Positions 17,371 through 24,959 of a stretch of 37,082 nucleotides of DNA are shown piece after piece. Numbering within the stretch: the first letter of the stretch is position 1; every line of letters starts with the position of its first letter. Location of the stretch: assembly GCF_002868845.1 (NCBI RefSeq), contig NZ_PKUB01000031.1, positions 26,020 through 63,101 on the forward strand. Direction: 5' to 3'. Under the pieces are notes generated by a model. It was given only the letters and a program-made list of their open reading frames with translations. It had not been told where the DNA came from and did not search any database. The position numbers and the translations under genes are program-made. Origin of the DNA: Desulfuromonas sp. (lineage in GTDB: Bacteria > Desulfobacterota > Desulfuromonadia > Desulfuromonadales > BM501).

Positions 17371-17403
17371 GCCAAAGAACGGCCCCCACCTCGGTTCTTT
17401 GCC
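17371..17403. other. Hairpin in the 299-bp gap between the HD-GYP and GGDEF-EAL genes
   Basis: GCCAAAGAAC...GTTCTTTG.C forms an ~8-10 bp stem around a GC-rich loop shortly after the HD-GYP stop codon. It lacks a T-tract on the minus strand, so terminator function is uncertain. The rest of 17129-17427 holds no gene that I can support. Confidence 0.35.
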
Positions 17404-17427
17404 AGAGGATAGGATGTCCATCGACCG

Positions 17428-18438
17428 TCAGGATCTGAAGAGCCTGACGAAATGATCGAAAAACTCCCGATCCATGTCGACCAGGATCGTCTCCTTCATC
17501 AACTTCAGCGCCTCGTAGGTCGAGCGCCGCTGGTGGTAGGGGCGCTTGGAGGTGAGAGCCTCGTAGACGTCGGCCAGTCGGCAGATGCGCGCAAGGGGAT
17601 GGATGTCGCCGCCTTTGAGCCCATGGGGATAACCGCTGCCGTCGTCCTTTTCATGGTGCTGGAGGGCGATGATGCGGGCCTCGTCCGTCAGGAAGCCGCT
17701 TTCCTCGAGAATCTTCACCCCGTCGCCGGGATGGCGTTTGACCACCTCCCACTCGCCGGGGTCGAGGGGGCCCGGCTTGTTGAGAATCTCGAGGGGGATC
17801 CGGCACTTGCCCAGGTCGTGAAGGAAGAATCCGGGCCCGATTCGCTCCAGGTCGCGGTCGGCTTTCTTCCCGAAGATAATCCGGCTGAGGGCCGCCGCGA
17901 AAATACCGACGTTGGCCGAGTGGGTATAGGTGGAATGGTCGTAGGCGGTCAGCCGGACGAGGCAGCGGGTCGCCTTGTCGTCGGCGGTGATCAGATCGAG
18001 GGTCGGTGCGATGACCTCGTGGGCCTGGCTGACGAAGACCGCCCGGGGCTCCTCGAAAACCTGGCGCATGATATCCTGACAGGCGGCGTGAACGGTGGCC
18101 GCCTTGTTCTCAGGGCTGGTGGCGGGGTCGCGGACGACAGAACTAAGGATCTCCCGCACGTAGCGAAAATAGCGGGCGGCATCGGCCTGCCGGATGAAGA
18201 GGTGGGACACCCCATGGGCGAAAAGCTTCTGCCGGTCGGTGCGGCTGAAAGAGAGGCCCCTGCGGGCAAAGAGGACGTGCTGGCCGACGCCGAGCCTGCG
18301 GTACAGGTCGCAGGGAGCGTACCTCTCCGGGTGCAGGGACTTGAGGGCCACCGGAAGCCACCCCTTCTCTGTCGCCGACCGCTTGCCCCGCCGGGGCGCA
18401 GCGACCTTGTCGGCTCTGGTTTTCAGATTGCCCGCCAT
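17428..18438 (-). CDS. HD-GYP domain protein (probable c-di-GMP phosphodiesterase)
   Basis: A 336-residue protein. The N-terminal part (~20-90; LFARRGLSFSRTDRQKLFAHGVSHLFI) resembles the small regulatory domain preceding HD-GYP in Geobacter-type proteins. The C-terminal HD-GYP domain (~145-336) contains HDLGK (H207-D208), HHEKDDGSGYP (H261, H262, G269-Y270-P271) and the DVYEALTSKRPYH segment, so all signature residues are present. Such enzymes hydrolyse c-di-GMP to GMP/pGpG using a di- or tri-iron site. The frame is open to 18612; the ATG at 18438 has AAAGGG nearby and the sequence beyond it is not conserved-looking, but the start is not certain. It is divergent from cheD. Confidence 0.9.
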   Translation of the reverse strand: MAGNLKTRADKVAAPRRGKRSATEKGWLPVALKSLHPERYAPCDLYRRLGVGQHVLFARRGLSFSRTDRQKLFAHGVSHLFIRQADAARYFRYVREILSSVVRDPATSPENKAATVHAACQDIMRQVFEEPRAVFVSQAHEVIAPTLDLITADDKATRCLVRLTAYDHSTYTHSANVGIFAAALSRIIFGKKADRDLERIGPGFFLHDLGKCRIPLEILNKPGPLDPGEWEVVKRHPGDGVKILEESGFLTDEARIIALQHHEKDDGSGYPHGLKGGDIHPLARICRLADVYEALTSKRPYHQRRSTYEALKLMKETILVDMDREFFDHFVRLFRS

Positions 18439-18612
18439 GTAACCCTTTGCACCTCTTCGTTGACCGGTCCCCGTCCCTCCCAATAGCGCAGAAACGACAC
18501 CGCGCAGGGAGCTGGGTCTCTCTTCGGACGTCTTGCCCTTTTTGTTTACCCAAAGCTGCACCGGCCCGGCGTGCTTCGTTTGAAAAGACGGCACCAGCGG
18601 CCCATTTAACAA

Positions 18613-18640
18613 TTGAATTTTTCTGCCGCCATGCTACATT
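18613..18640 (+). promoter_or_regulatory. Promoter of cheD
   Basis: TTGAAT (18613-18618), 16-base spacer, TACATT (18635-18640), predicted start ~18647. This argues against the upstream in-frame starts at 18613 and 18631 and supports translation from 18670. Confidence 0.6.
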
Positions 18641-18669
18641 CCCCGGGCATCCAAAGGGAGAAGATCTTT

Positions 18670-19269
18670 ATGCGGGTCGAAGAACGGGGCCGTTTCAAAC
18701 GCATCATCATCGAACCGGGGGAGTACTACGTCTCCGACCAGGAGGTGGTCATCTCCACCCTGCTGGGGTCGTGCGTCTCCGCCTGCCTGTACGATCCGCA
18801 GAAAAAGATCGTGGGAATTAACCATTTCCTGCTCAGCAACCGCAGGTACGCCCGCAACATGCCGATCACCATTTCCGAGGCAGGGCGCTACGGCACCCAC
18901 GCCATGGAACTATTGATCAACGAAATGATCAAGCTCGGGGCCCGGCGCGAGAACCTGAAGGCCAAGGCCTTCGGCGGCGGCTCCCTGCTCCACGTCGCCC
19001 GCCAGGCGGACAATTTCTGCTGCGTCGGCGAGGTGAATGGCCGCTTTATCCACGAGTTCCTCGACAACGAAGGCATCCCCCTGGTCGCCGCCGACCTCGG
19101 CGGAAACAGCGGCCGGGTGATCCACTACTCCGCCAGCGATTTTTCGGTCTACGCCCGCAAGATCCACCGCGAACGGATCGGCGGCCTGGTGAAGCGGGAC
19201 CGTCAGTTCTGGGAATCGAAGATCAAGGAGCAGGAGACCACAACCGCCCAGCCCGACCTCTGGCTCTGA
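18670..19269 (+). CDS. cheD: Chemoreceptor glutamine deamidase CheD
   Basis: A 199-residue CheD. These enzymes deamidate specific Gln residues of methyl-accepting chemotaxis proteins and exchange with CheC. The catalytic Cys is C35 in LLGSCVSACLYD; GINHFLL carries the catalytic His, and AKAFGGGSLL and DLGGNSGRVIHY are family motifs. The ATG at 18670 is preferred because GGGAG lies upstream and the predicted transcript starts at ~18647. No other che gene is in the window, so it is an orphan here. The following 280 bases (19270-19549) contain no gene or clear terminator. Confidence 0.94.
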   Translation: MRVEERGRFKRIIIEPGEYYVSDQEVVISTLLGSCVSACLYDPQKKIVGINHFLLSNRRYARNMPITISEAGRYGTHAMELLINEMIKLGARRENLKAKAFGGGSLLHVARQADNFCCVGEVNGRFIHEFLDNEGIPLVAADLGGNSGRVIHYSASDFSVYARKIHRERIGGLVKRDRQFWESKIKEQETTTAQPDLWL

Positions 19270-19549
19270 CGCGCCAGCCTCTTCCCCGCTCGAAACCCGC
19301 CCCGAATAACCCTGCGGGCCCTCTTTCCCATTCAACAGCCGCAAGAAAACCCCTCCCTGCCTCTTCGCCGACTCCGAAGGGACGTGAAAAAGACGCGGAC
19401 AGGCGCAAAGGCAAACCCTCCGGCGGCAGGGGGCATTTTGGTAAGAAAGCGGTAAAAAAGGGCAGGGGAGCCCTGTCTCCCGCCGGGAGCGCCGGGAGAG
19501 GGCGACGGGAGTCTCTGGGGGGGATCGAAAAACGGGGAAAGACGCAGCC

Positions 19550-19723
19550 TCAGCAAACCGCCGGAACCGGCGCGTCCTCCTGTTCTATGCAGATGCCGCT
19601 GAAGGTGATGTTGGCGCGGTAGGGGCGAACCAGATCGATCCCCAGGCGGCAAAGGAGCTTTTCGACCTCCTGGGGGCGGCGACCGTAGACCTCTTCGAGA
19701 GATAAATTGACCCGCATCGTCAT
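19550..19723 (-). CDS. Small conserved-looking protein of 57 aa, function unknown
   Basis: A 57-residue soluble protein starting MTMRVNLSLEEVYGR. It is mixed alpha/beta in look, with RPYRANITFSGICIEQ as a beta-like stretch and three Cys (one the last residue). AAAGGAG lies a few bases upstream of the ATG at 19723, and a good sigma-70 promoter lies further up, so I treat it as real. I recognise no family. Confidence 0.68.
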   Translation of the reverse strand: MTMRVNLSLEEVYGRRPQEVEKLLCRLGIDLVRPYRANITFSGICIEQEDAPVPAVC

Positions 19724-19764
19724 TCCACTCCTTTCGATAGAAGGGTGCATGAGATTAGTTTTTA

Positions 19765-19792
19765 TTTATATCATGCCTATGTAGTAATTCAA
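19765..19792 (-). promoter_or_regulatory. Sigma-70 promoter of the 57-aa gene
   Basis: Minus strand TTGAAT (19792-19787), 16-base spacer, TATAAA (19770-19765), in a locally AT-rich patch. The predicted start is ~19758, 35 bases before the ATG. Confidence 0.7.
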
Positions 19793-19894
19793 CACCCCCT
19801 TTCTCAAGATTGAAACAAAACCGTCCTCAAAACCAGGGGTCATCCGCTCCAGAACGGGCCGAAAACCCTCACCGGCAGTGCCCCTTCGGCACAA

Positions 19895-19924
19895 AGCAAA
19901 GGGCCGGGCGTTGCAGCCCGGCCC
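19895..19924 (-). terminator. Terminator after the YcbK-like gene (minus strand)
   Basis: A 9-bp perfect GC stem (GGGCCGGGC / GCCCGGCCC, 19901-19924) with a 6-base loop is followed on the minus strand by TTTGCTTTG, a weak T-rich tail. Confidence 0.7.
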
Positions 19925-19962
19925 CCTGTGGGAACTCTCTCTCCTCGTCCGGCCGCCCCCTC

Positions 19963-20550
19963 TTACCAGGTGCGGACCCGCCCGGTGTCCACGTGGACAA
20001 ACTGGTACCGGGGATAGTAGCCGACCCCGCCTCCGTTCAGGCTCATCGCGGCCCGGCGCAGGGCGGCCAGGTTGCGGCCCGGCAGGCGAAGGTCGACGGC
20101 CTTGCCGTCCATGTGCAGACTGTACTTGGCCACGCCTCCCCCCCCCTGCCTGCGCAGCTGGTCATTGGTCACCGGGGAGCGGAACCCGGAAATGACGTGG
20201 AAGGGCTCGCTGGTCTCCATCTGACGGGACAGGGCGTAGAGCAGGTCGAAAAGCTGGGGGTCCATCGCCGTGGCTTCGTTGGCCCGGTGGTCGCGCAGGA
20301 GATGGCTGATACTGGTCAGGGCCTCCGGAAGGTAGCGCCCCTCGGCCCAGTAGACCGCACTGTTCAGGGTCTCGCCGGTGTGGGTGTTGTACAGGGAAAG
20401 GGTTTTCTCAACGACCACGGGCCCGGGGAACCGGGCCAGTGCGGGAAGGGGAAGCGCAAGCCCCGCGGCGGTCATCATGCCCAGCCGAAGGAACTTCCGG
20501 CGGCTGATACGCTCCGGGGTCGGGATTTTCCCGATTTCGGTAAAACTCAT
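19963..20550 (-). CDS. Tat-exported YcbK/DUF882 family peptidase M15-like protein
   Basis: A 195-residue protein. The N-terminus carries a twin-arginine motif SRRKFLRLG followed by a hydrophobic stretch (MMTAAGLALPLPALA), so it should be exported folded by Tat. The mature part matches DUF882/YcbK (E. coli MepK), a zinc-dependent murein endopeptidase family: VISGFRSPVTND, SLHMDGKAVDLRLPG (His and Asp metal ligands) and YYPRYQFVHVDTGRVRTW (terminal His-x-Asp). It probably cleaves peptidoglycan crosslinks. The start at ATG 20550 has AGGAG upstream; a GTG at 20562 is an alternative but sits too close to that AGGAG. Confidence 0.92.
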   Translation of the reverse strand: MSFTEIGKIPTPERISRRKFLRLGMMTAAGLALPLPALARFPGPVVVEKTLSLYNTHTGETLNSAVYWAEGRYLPEALTSISHLLRDHRANEATAMDPQLFDLLYALSRQMETSEPFHVISGFRSPVTNDQLRRQGGGGVAKYSLHMDGKAVDLRLPGRNLAALRRAAMSLNGGGVGYYPRYQFVHVDTGRVRTW

Positions 20551-20562
20551 AATCGTTCGCAC

Positions 20563-20875
20563 TCCTGGCGGGTGGGATTTTTTTTGCTTGCCGCCACCCT
20601 CTCATTAATGCAAAGCGCATGCCATGCCGGCACGATCCCTCGGGCCCTTTACAAGAGTTCTTTGATATCACAACGAATTTGGAAAGACAACCGGTTTGGG
20701 GGCGGCACGAAAAGGCCGGGGGAGGGCGTGTTGCATCACCGCTATTTAGCTAAAACCCTGACTCCTGTGCCCTCTTTTGCAACGAACGGGAAAGGGCGGC
20801 GCCCTTCCTCCGAGTGGATTCAGGGATTCGGCGGAACGATACCGCGGCGGCGAAAAGGGAAGGGGGGGGCGGGCG
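20563..20875. other. Geneless interval between the YcbK-like gene and doxX
   Basis: About 310 bases with no ORF that I can support. The side nearest the YcbK gene should hold its promoter, but I see no clear -35/-10 pair. The part near 20800-20870 has low-complexity G runs and no terminator-type hairpin. Confidence 0.4.
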
Positions 20876-21325
20876 CTACTCGAGCTTACTGGCCAGGGAC
20901 CGGTCGAGAGACAGGGCGCCTCCCCCCTTGATGACCAGGGCGACGGCGATGGCGACGGCCAGGAGGTGGTATTCGAACCCCTCTCCCTGTTGCCGGCCAA
21001 ACCAGTTCATGAAAAACCCGTGGGGCAGATGCACCATGAATATCGCCCCCAGCATGACGCAGCCAAGACCGAAAGCGGCCAGACGGGTGAGCAGGCCGGC
21101 GATCAGGCCGAGAGCCCCCAGGGACTCGGCGGCGATGACCAGCAGGGCCAGCACGAAGGGGATGCCCATGTTTTCGGTGAAATGATGCAGGGTCCCGGCC
21201 AGGCCGTGGCCGCCGAACCAGCCGAAGACCTTCTGCATCCCGTGGGGAAGGAATACCCCCCCCAGCATCACCCGAAGGACCAGGCTGGACATATCGTTGT
21301 CGGTAGAGAGAAACCTGCGCAGCAT
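20876..21325 (-). CDS. DoxX family membrane protein
   Basis: A 149-residue protein with four predicted transmembrane helices. LVLRVMLGGVFLPHGMQKVFGWFGG is the characteristic first helix of the DoxX family (with HG.QK), and LGALGLIAGLLTRLAAFGL and MLGAIFMVHLPHGFF follow the usual pattern. DoxX-like proteins are linked to thiosulfate:quinone oxidoreduction in archaea and to oxidative-stress or redox complexes in bacteria; the role here is not known. GAGGAG lies 7 bases before the ATG. Confidence 0.92.
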   Translation of the reverse strand: MLRRFLSTDNDMSSLVLRVMLGGVFLPHGMQKVFGWFGGHGLAGTLHHFTENMGIPFVLALLVIAAESLGALGLIAGLLTRLAAFGLGCVMLGAIFMVHLPHGFFMNWFGRQQGEGFEYHLLAVAIAVALVIKGGGALSLDRSLASKLE

Positions 21326-21370
21326 GATCGATCTCCTCTCGGTTGAAAAGCGACGCGATCCCTTTCCTTC

Positions 21371-21398
21371 ACGCTACCACCCCCCCCGCGCCTGTCAA
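21371..21398 (-). promoter_or_regulatory. Possible promoter of the doxX gene
   Basis: Minus strand TTGACA (21398-21393), 16-base spacer, TAGCGT (21376-21371): perfect -35, weak -10, predicted start ~21364. Confidence 0.45.
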
Positions 21399-21432
21399 CA
21401 GGGACCACGGCAACGAGAACGGGGATATCCGG

Positions 21433-21461
21433 TTGCAATCGAGCCCGGTTTCCGCTTTAAT
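21433..21461 (+). promoter_or_regulatory. Promoter of the antiporter gene
   Basis: TTGCAA (21433-21438), 17-base spacer, TTTAAT (21456-21461), about 80 bases upstream of the antiporter ATG. Confidence 0.5.
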
Positions 21462-21541
21462 GCTTCTAATCGATCCTTCTTCCGCCCCGTTCGGCCGAGG
21501 GGCCTCCACCCGAACTCGATTTCCGCCGGGGTGAGTCGCCG

Positions 21542-23266
21542 ATGCACGATGTCCCGATCCTGACAGCCCTCGCGATCATCCTCTTCGGAGCCCTGGCCGG
21601 CGGCCGCCTGGCCGTGGCCTGCCGCATTCCCCGGGTCACCGGCTACCTCCTGGTCGGCCTGTTCTGCGGTCCCTCTTTCACTGGTCTCGTGGGGCTGCCG
21701 CCCCTGCTGACGACCGAGGCCCTGCACGGCCTCAACCTCCTCTACGACCTCGCCCTCGCCCTCATCCTGCTCAACATCGGCGGGCTCTTCAAGCTCGAGC
21801 ACCTGCGCCGCTGGGGCAACCGCATCACCCTCTTCTCATTCAGCGAGATCGGCCTGACCTTCGCCCTGGTGTCCGGCTCGACCTTCCTGCTCAACCTGTT
21901 CCTGGTGCAAAAGACGGTCGGAGAGATGGACCTCTTTCAGACCTCCCTGGCCTTCGCCCTGTTCCTCGGGATCATCAGCATCGCCACCGCCCCCGCGGCC
22001 ACCCTCATGGTCATCCGGGAGTACGAGGCGGAGGGACCGGTGACGGGGACCGTCCTGACCCTGGTCGGATTCAACAACCTGGTGTCGGCCCTCGGCTTCG
22101 CGGTCATCGCCCACTTCCTGATCCGGCCGGAGGAGACCCTGGGCCTGCTCCTGCTGCACATGGCCGGGCCGATCGTGCTCGGCGCGGTCCTCGGCTTCGG
22201 CCTCTCCATCTGGGGGCAGCGCCTTGAACTGCCAAGCGAACACAAGATCCTGCTCATCGGCGGGGTGGCCTCCACCGTCGGCCTGTGCAGGGTCCTGCAC
22301 CTGGACCCCATGCTGGCCAGCATGGCCCTCGGCATCTCCCTGGCCAACGCCTCGCCCCGCTGGCACCTGCTGACCCAGTCCCTGCGCCAGGTTGACTACA
22401 TTCTGTACGTCGCCTTTTTCGTCCTCGCCGGGGCGCACCTGCACATCGAAACCCTGAGCCATATCGGCGTCCTCGGCGTCGCCTACGTGGTCGCCCGCAC
22501 CGCCGGCAAGTGGCTCGGGGCGCTGGCCGGCGCCCGCATGGGCAGGTTCGGGCAACGGGAGCGGGACTTCGTCGGAATCGCCCTGCTCGCCCAGGCGGGG
22601 ATGGCCATCGGCCTGGCGGGCACCCTGGCCCGGAGCTGGCCCGAGGGGGGCAAACTGCTCGAAACGGTCATTCTCGGATCGGTGGTGGTCTTCGAACTGA
22701 TCGGCCCCCTCGCCGTCCGCCACGGCCTGGTTCGGGCCGGTGAGGTACCGATCCTCTCCCTGCTCCAGAAAAGAACCCCCCAGGGCGCCATGGAGGGGCT
22801 TCACAGCGTCGTCCAGCACTTCCGCTCCTCCCTGGGGATCCCCGCCGGGCACCGGTTGCGGGATCCGGGAGACATCCTGGTCCGTCACCTCATGCGCCAG
22901 AACGTGGAGACCATCCGCAACGACACCCCCTTCAACGAGTTGTTGCACCTCATCTCCCACAGCCGTTACTACCGCTTCCCGGTGGTGGACAGATCCGAAA
23001 ACTTCGTCGGCATGATCGACTACACCGAGATCCGCAACCTGCTCTTCGAGCCGACCCTGGTCGCCCTTGTCGTGGCCGAAGACCTGGCAACCAGCGCCCT
23101 CGCCACGGTGGCCCCGGACATGCCCCTGCGCGAAGCCCTGCAGACAATGCAGAAACACCGCGACATCAGTTTCTTTCCCGTGGTCGACCCCGATGAACCG
23201 AAGAGGCTGCTCGGCATCCTCAGCCAGAACGACGCCCTCTCCGCCTTTCGCCGCCTGAATGCCTGA
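21542..23266 (+). CDS. CPA2-family cation:proton antiporter with two CBS domains
   Basis: A 574-residue protein. Residues ~1-395 are a CPA2 (KefB/Na-H exchanger type) membrane domain with 11-13 helices: GGRLAVACRIPRVTGYLLVGLFCGP is the usual opening, LNIGGLFKLEHLR and ISIATAPAATLMVIREYEAEGPVT fit the family's core, and AQAGMAIGLA is the late helix. Residues ~445-570 form two CBS modules (LVRHLMRQNVETIRNDTPFNELL and TSALATVAPDMPLREALQTM, each ending in a hydrophobic FPVVD stretch), which usually bind adenine nucleotides and regulate transport. It exchanges monovalent cations for protons; the ion is not determined. It is monocistronic and divergent from doxX. Confidence 0.92.
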   Translation: MHDVPILTALAIILFGALAGGRLAVACRIPRVTGYLLVGLFCGPSFTGLVGLPPLLTTEALHGLNLLYDLALALILLNIGGLFKLEHLRRWGNRITLFSFSEIGLTFALVSGSTFLLNLFLVQKTVGEMDLFQTSLAFALFLGIISIATAPAATLMVIREYEAEGPVTGTVLTLVGFNNLVSALGFAVIAHFLIRPEETLGLLLLHMAGPIVLGAVLGFGLSIWGQRLELPSEHKILLIGGVASTVGLCRVLHLDPMLASMALGISLANASPRWHLLTQSLRQVDYILYVAFFVLAGAHLHIETLSHIGVLGVAYVVARTAGKWLGALAGARMGRFGQRERDFVGIALLAQAGMAIGLAGTLARSWPEGGKLLETVILGSVVVFELIGPLAVRHGLVRAGEVPILSLLQKRTPQGAMEGLHSVVQHFRSSLGIPAGHRLRDPGDILVRHLMRQNVETIRNDTPFNELLHLISHSRYYRFPVVDRSENFVGMIDYTEIRNLLFEPTLVALVVAEDLATSALATVAPDMPLREALQTMQKHRDISFFPVVDPDEPKRLLGILSQNDALSAFRRLNA

Positions 23267-23394
23267 CCGGCTGTCCCTTCCCGCCGGCCGGAGCACCCCG
23301 ATCGATTCAAAGCAAAACCGGCCACTCGCCCCTTCGCTTCGCTCGCTCAAGTTCGAAAATCACAGGAAAAGACGGGGCCTCGCTTTTTTTGAAT

Positions 23395-23426
23395 CAAAAA
23401 AAGGGGCGGCCTCTCGGCCGCCCCTT
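23395..23426 (-). terminator. Terminator at the end of the tol-pal operon
   Basis: An 11-bp perfect stem AAGGGGCGGCC / GGCCGCCCCTT with loop TCTC (23401-23426), followed on the minus strand by a T run. It ends the cpoB transcript and could also catch the convergent antiporter transcript. Confidence 0.9.
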
Positions 23427-23457
23427 GGCGTTTCCACGAACGGCCAGACAACGCTGG

Positions 23458-24252
23458 TTATTTCCAGTCGGCCAGACGTTTCTTGGCCTTCTGCGCCTCG
23501 GGAGACTGGGGGTAGGTCTGAACCACCTTGTGCAGGATCACCCTGGCGTTTTTCACATCGCCCAGGGCGTGAAAGGCCAACCCCTGCTTGAGGAGGGCGG
23601 ATGCGGCCTTGGGGTGGGCCCCGTATTTCTGAATAACGTCCTGGAACTGCAGAATGGCGTTCTCGTACTTCTTCTCGCCGTAGTAGGCTTCGCCGACCCA
23701 GTACATGGCGTTCACCGCCAGCTCGTTTTCGGGATAGCTTTTCAGGAACTCATTCAGGAGCTCTCTGCCGCGGCCGTAGTTCCGCTTTTTCTGAATCTGC
23801 TCCAAGGCGCTTTCGTACAGGACCTCGGGGGTTTGCGGCGCGGAGGGGGGGGCGACCGGGACCTCCTTCTGGGACTGAAGCTTGACCAGCCGATCCTCCA
23901 GGGCGGTCACCTTCAGGTTCAGGTCGTTGCGCACCAGGGACAGTTCCTCGCGCAACCGGTTCCCCTCCATAACAAGATCCTCGAAACGGCCGCTCTGGGC
24001 CTGGGACTCCACCCTCAGGGAATCGAGTCCCGCCAGCAGGTCGGCCTGGCTGCGGGCCAGAACGTCCAGCCGGGAGCTCAGCTCCCCGGCCTGGTCCTCG
24101 CGCAGGGTCACAACGCCGCGCTCGGTCGTGGCCAGGCGCCGCTTCATCTCTTCCAGGTCCCGCTCCAGGATATCCGCGCGCTGCGCCGTAGCACAGCCGC
24201 TCAGGGATCCGGCCAGGGCCAGGATCAGCATACCCTTCATCCAGGTTTTCAC
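23458..24252 (-). CDS. cpoB: Tol-Pal system protein CpoB/YbgF
   Basis: A 264-residue envelope protein. The signal KGMLILALAGSLSGC ends in lipobox LSGC, so this version is probably a lipoprotein. Residues ~25-125 are coiled-coil (LERDLEEMKRRLATTE, SLVRNDLNLKVTALEDRL), the trimerising part. Residues ~140-264 are TPR-like (LYESALEQIQKKRNYGRGRELLNEFLKSYPENELAVNAMYWVGEAYY is the conserved YbgF repeat). CpoB coordinates outer-membrane constriction with PBP activity at division. It starts with GTG at 24252 (AAGGAAG upstream). It is the last gene of the tol cluster, after a partial terminator. Confidence 0.93.
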   Translation of the reverse strand: MKTWMKGMLILALAGSLSGCATAQRADILERDLEEMKRRLATTERGVVTLREDQAGELSSRLDVLARSQADLLAGLDSLRVESQAQSGRFEDLVMEGNRLREELSLVRNDLNLKVTALEDRLVKLQSQKEVPVAPPSAPQTPEVLYESALEQIQKKRNYGRGRELLNEFLKSYPENELAVNAMYWVGEAYYGEKKYENAILQFQDVIQKYGAHPKAASALLKQGLAFHALGDVKNARVILHKVVQTYPQSPEAQKAKKRLADWK

Positions 24253-24270
24253 GGCTGATCTTCCTTTTCA

Positions 24271-24303
24271 GAAAAACGAAAGGCCGCACCTGCTGGTGCG
24301 GCC
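24271..24303 (-). terminator. Terminator between pal and cpoB (minus strand)
   Basis: A 9-bp perfect stem GGCCGCACC / GGTGCGGCC with a 4-base loop, then TTTCGTTTTT on the minus strand. It lies between the pal stop (24322) and cpoB start (24252) and probably reduces cpoB expression relative to pal. Confidence 0.82.
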
Positions 24304-24321
24304 CCCGCCATCGATTCGCTG

Positions 24322-24864
24322 CTACTGAATTTCCTTGAACTCGGCCCGACGATTCGCGGCCCAGGCCTCGCTGCTGCGCCGCGGATCGAGAGGAACCTCT
24401 TCGCCGAAGGAAATGAAGGAGAGGCGGCTGGCCGCGACGCCCAGGGAATTCAGGTAGTTCTTTGCGGCCAGGGCGCGCCGCTCTCCCAGGGCGAGGTTGT
24501 ACTCGTCGGAGCCGCGCTCGTCGCAGTGCCCTTCGATGCGCACCTTCGAGCCGGGATTGGCTTTAAGGTAGTCGGCGTTAGCGGCCAGGGTCGCCCGGGC
24601 CTCGGCGGAGAGGGTGTACTGGTCGAAATCAAAATAGATCCGCTCAAGTCCGGCAACCTCGACCACGGTCGGGGGGGTCATATCCTCGACGGCCTGCTGG
24701 TCCAGTTCCCCGTCCCTGATGCCGCGCACATCCTCGGAAGGCATTTCCGTCACCACGGGGGCGTCTTCCATCGGCAGGGCTGCGGTGGGGGCGGGTTTCT
24801 TGGCACAACCGACCGCCAGCAGAGCGGTCAGGGCAACCATCAGCAAAAAGCGCAGAACTTTCAT
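24322..24864 (-). CDS. pal: Peptidoglycan-associated lipoprotein Pal
   Basis: A 180-residue outer-membrane lipoprotein (signal VLRFLLMVALTALLAVGC, lipobox AVGC). The OmpA-like peptidoglycan-binding domain covers ~75-180: IYFDFDQYTLSAEARATL, IEGHCDERGSDEYNLALGERRA (with the conserved Asp and Arg that bind diaminopimelate) and LSFISFGEE. It binds TolB and peptidoglycan and keeps the outer membrane attached. The ATG has GAGAGG upstream. A separate promoter lies between tolB and pal. Confidence 0.96.
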   Translation of the reverse strand: MKVLRFLLMVALTALLAVGCAKKPAPTAALPMEDAPVVTEMPSEDVRGIRDGELDQQAVEDMTPPTVVEVAGLERIYFDFDQYTLSAEARATLAANADYLKANPGSKVRIEGHCDERGSDEYNLALGERRALAAKNYLNSLGVAASRLSFISFGEEVPLDPRRSSEAWAANRRAEFKEIQ

Positions 24865-24926
24865 TGGTTTTCCTCTCCTTTCGAGAAAAGGGACTGCAAT
24901 TACAGGGAGTCATGAAAATGTGGCCA

Positions 24927-24954
24927 ATTATACAGGAAGCGTTTTAAAAAACAA
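24927..24954 (-). promoter_or_regulatory. Internal promoter of pal
   Basis: Minus strand TTGTTT (24954-24949), 16-base spacer, perfect TATAAT (24932-24927), start near 24920, 56 bases before the pal ATG. It would make pal partly independent of the upstream tol genes. Confidence 0.72.
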
Positions 24955-24959
24955 GCTCT

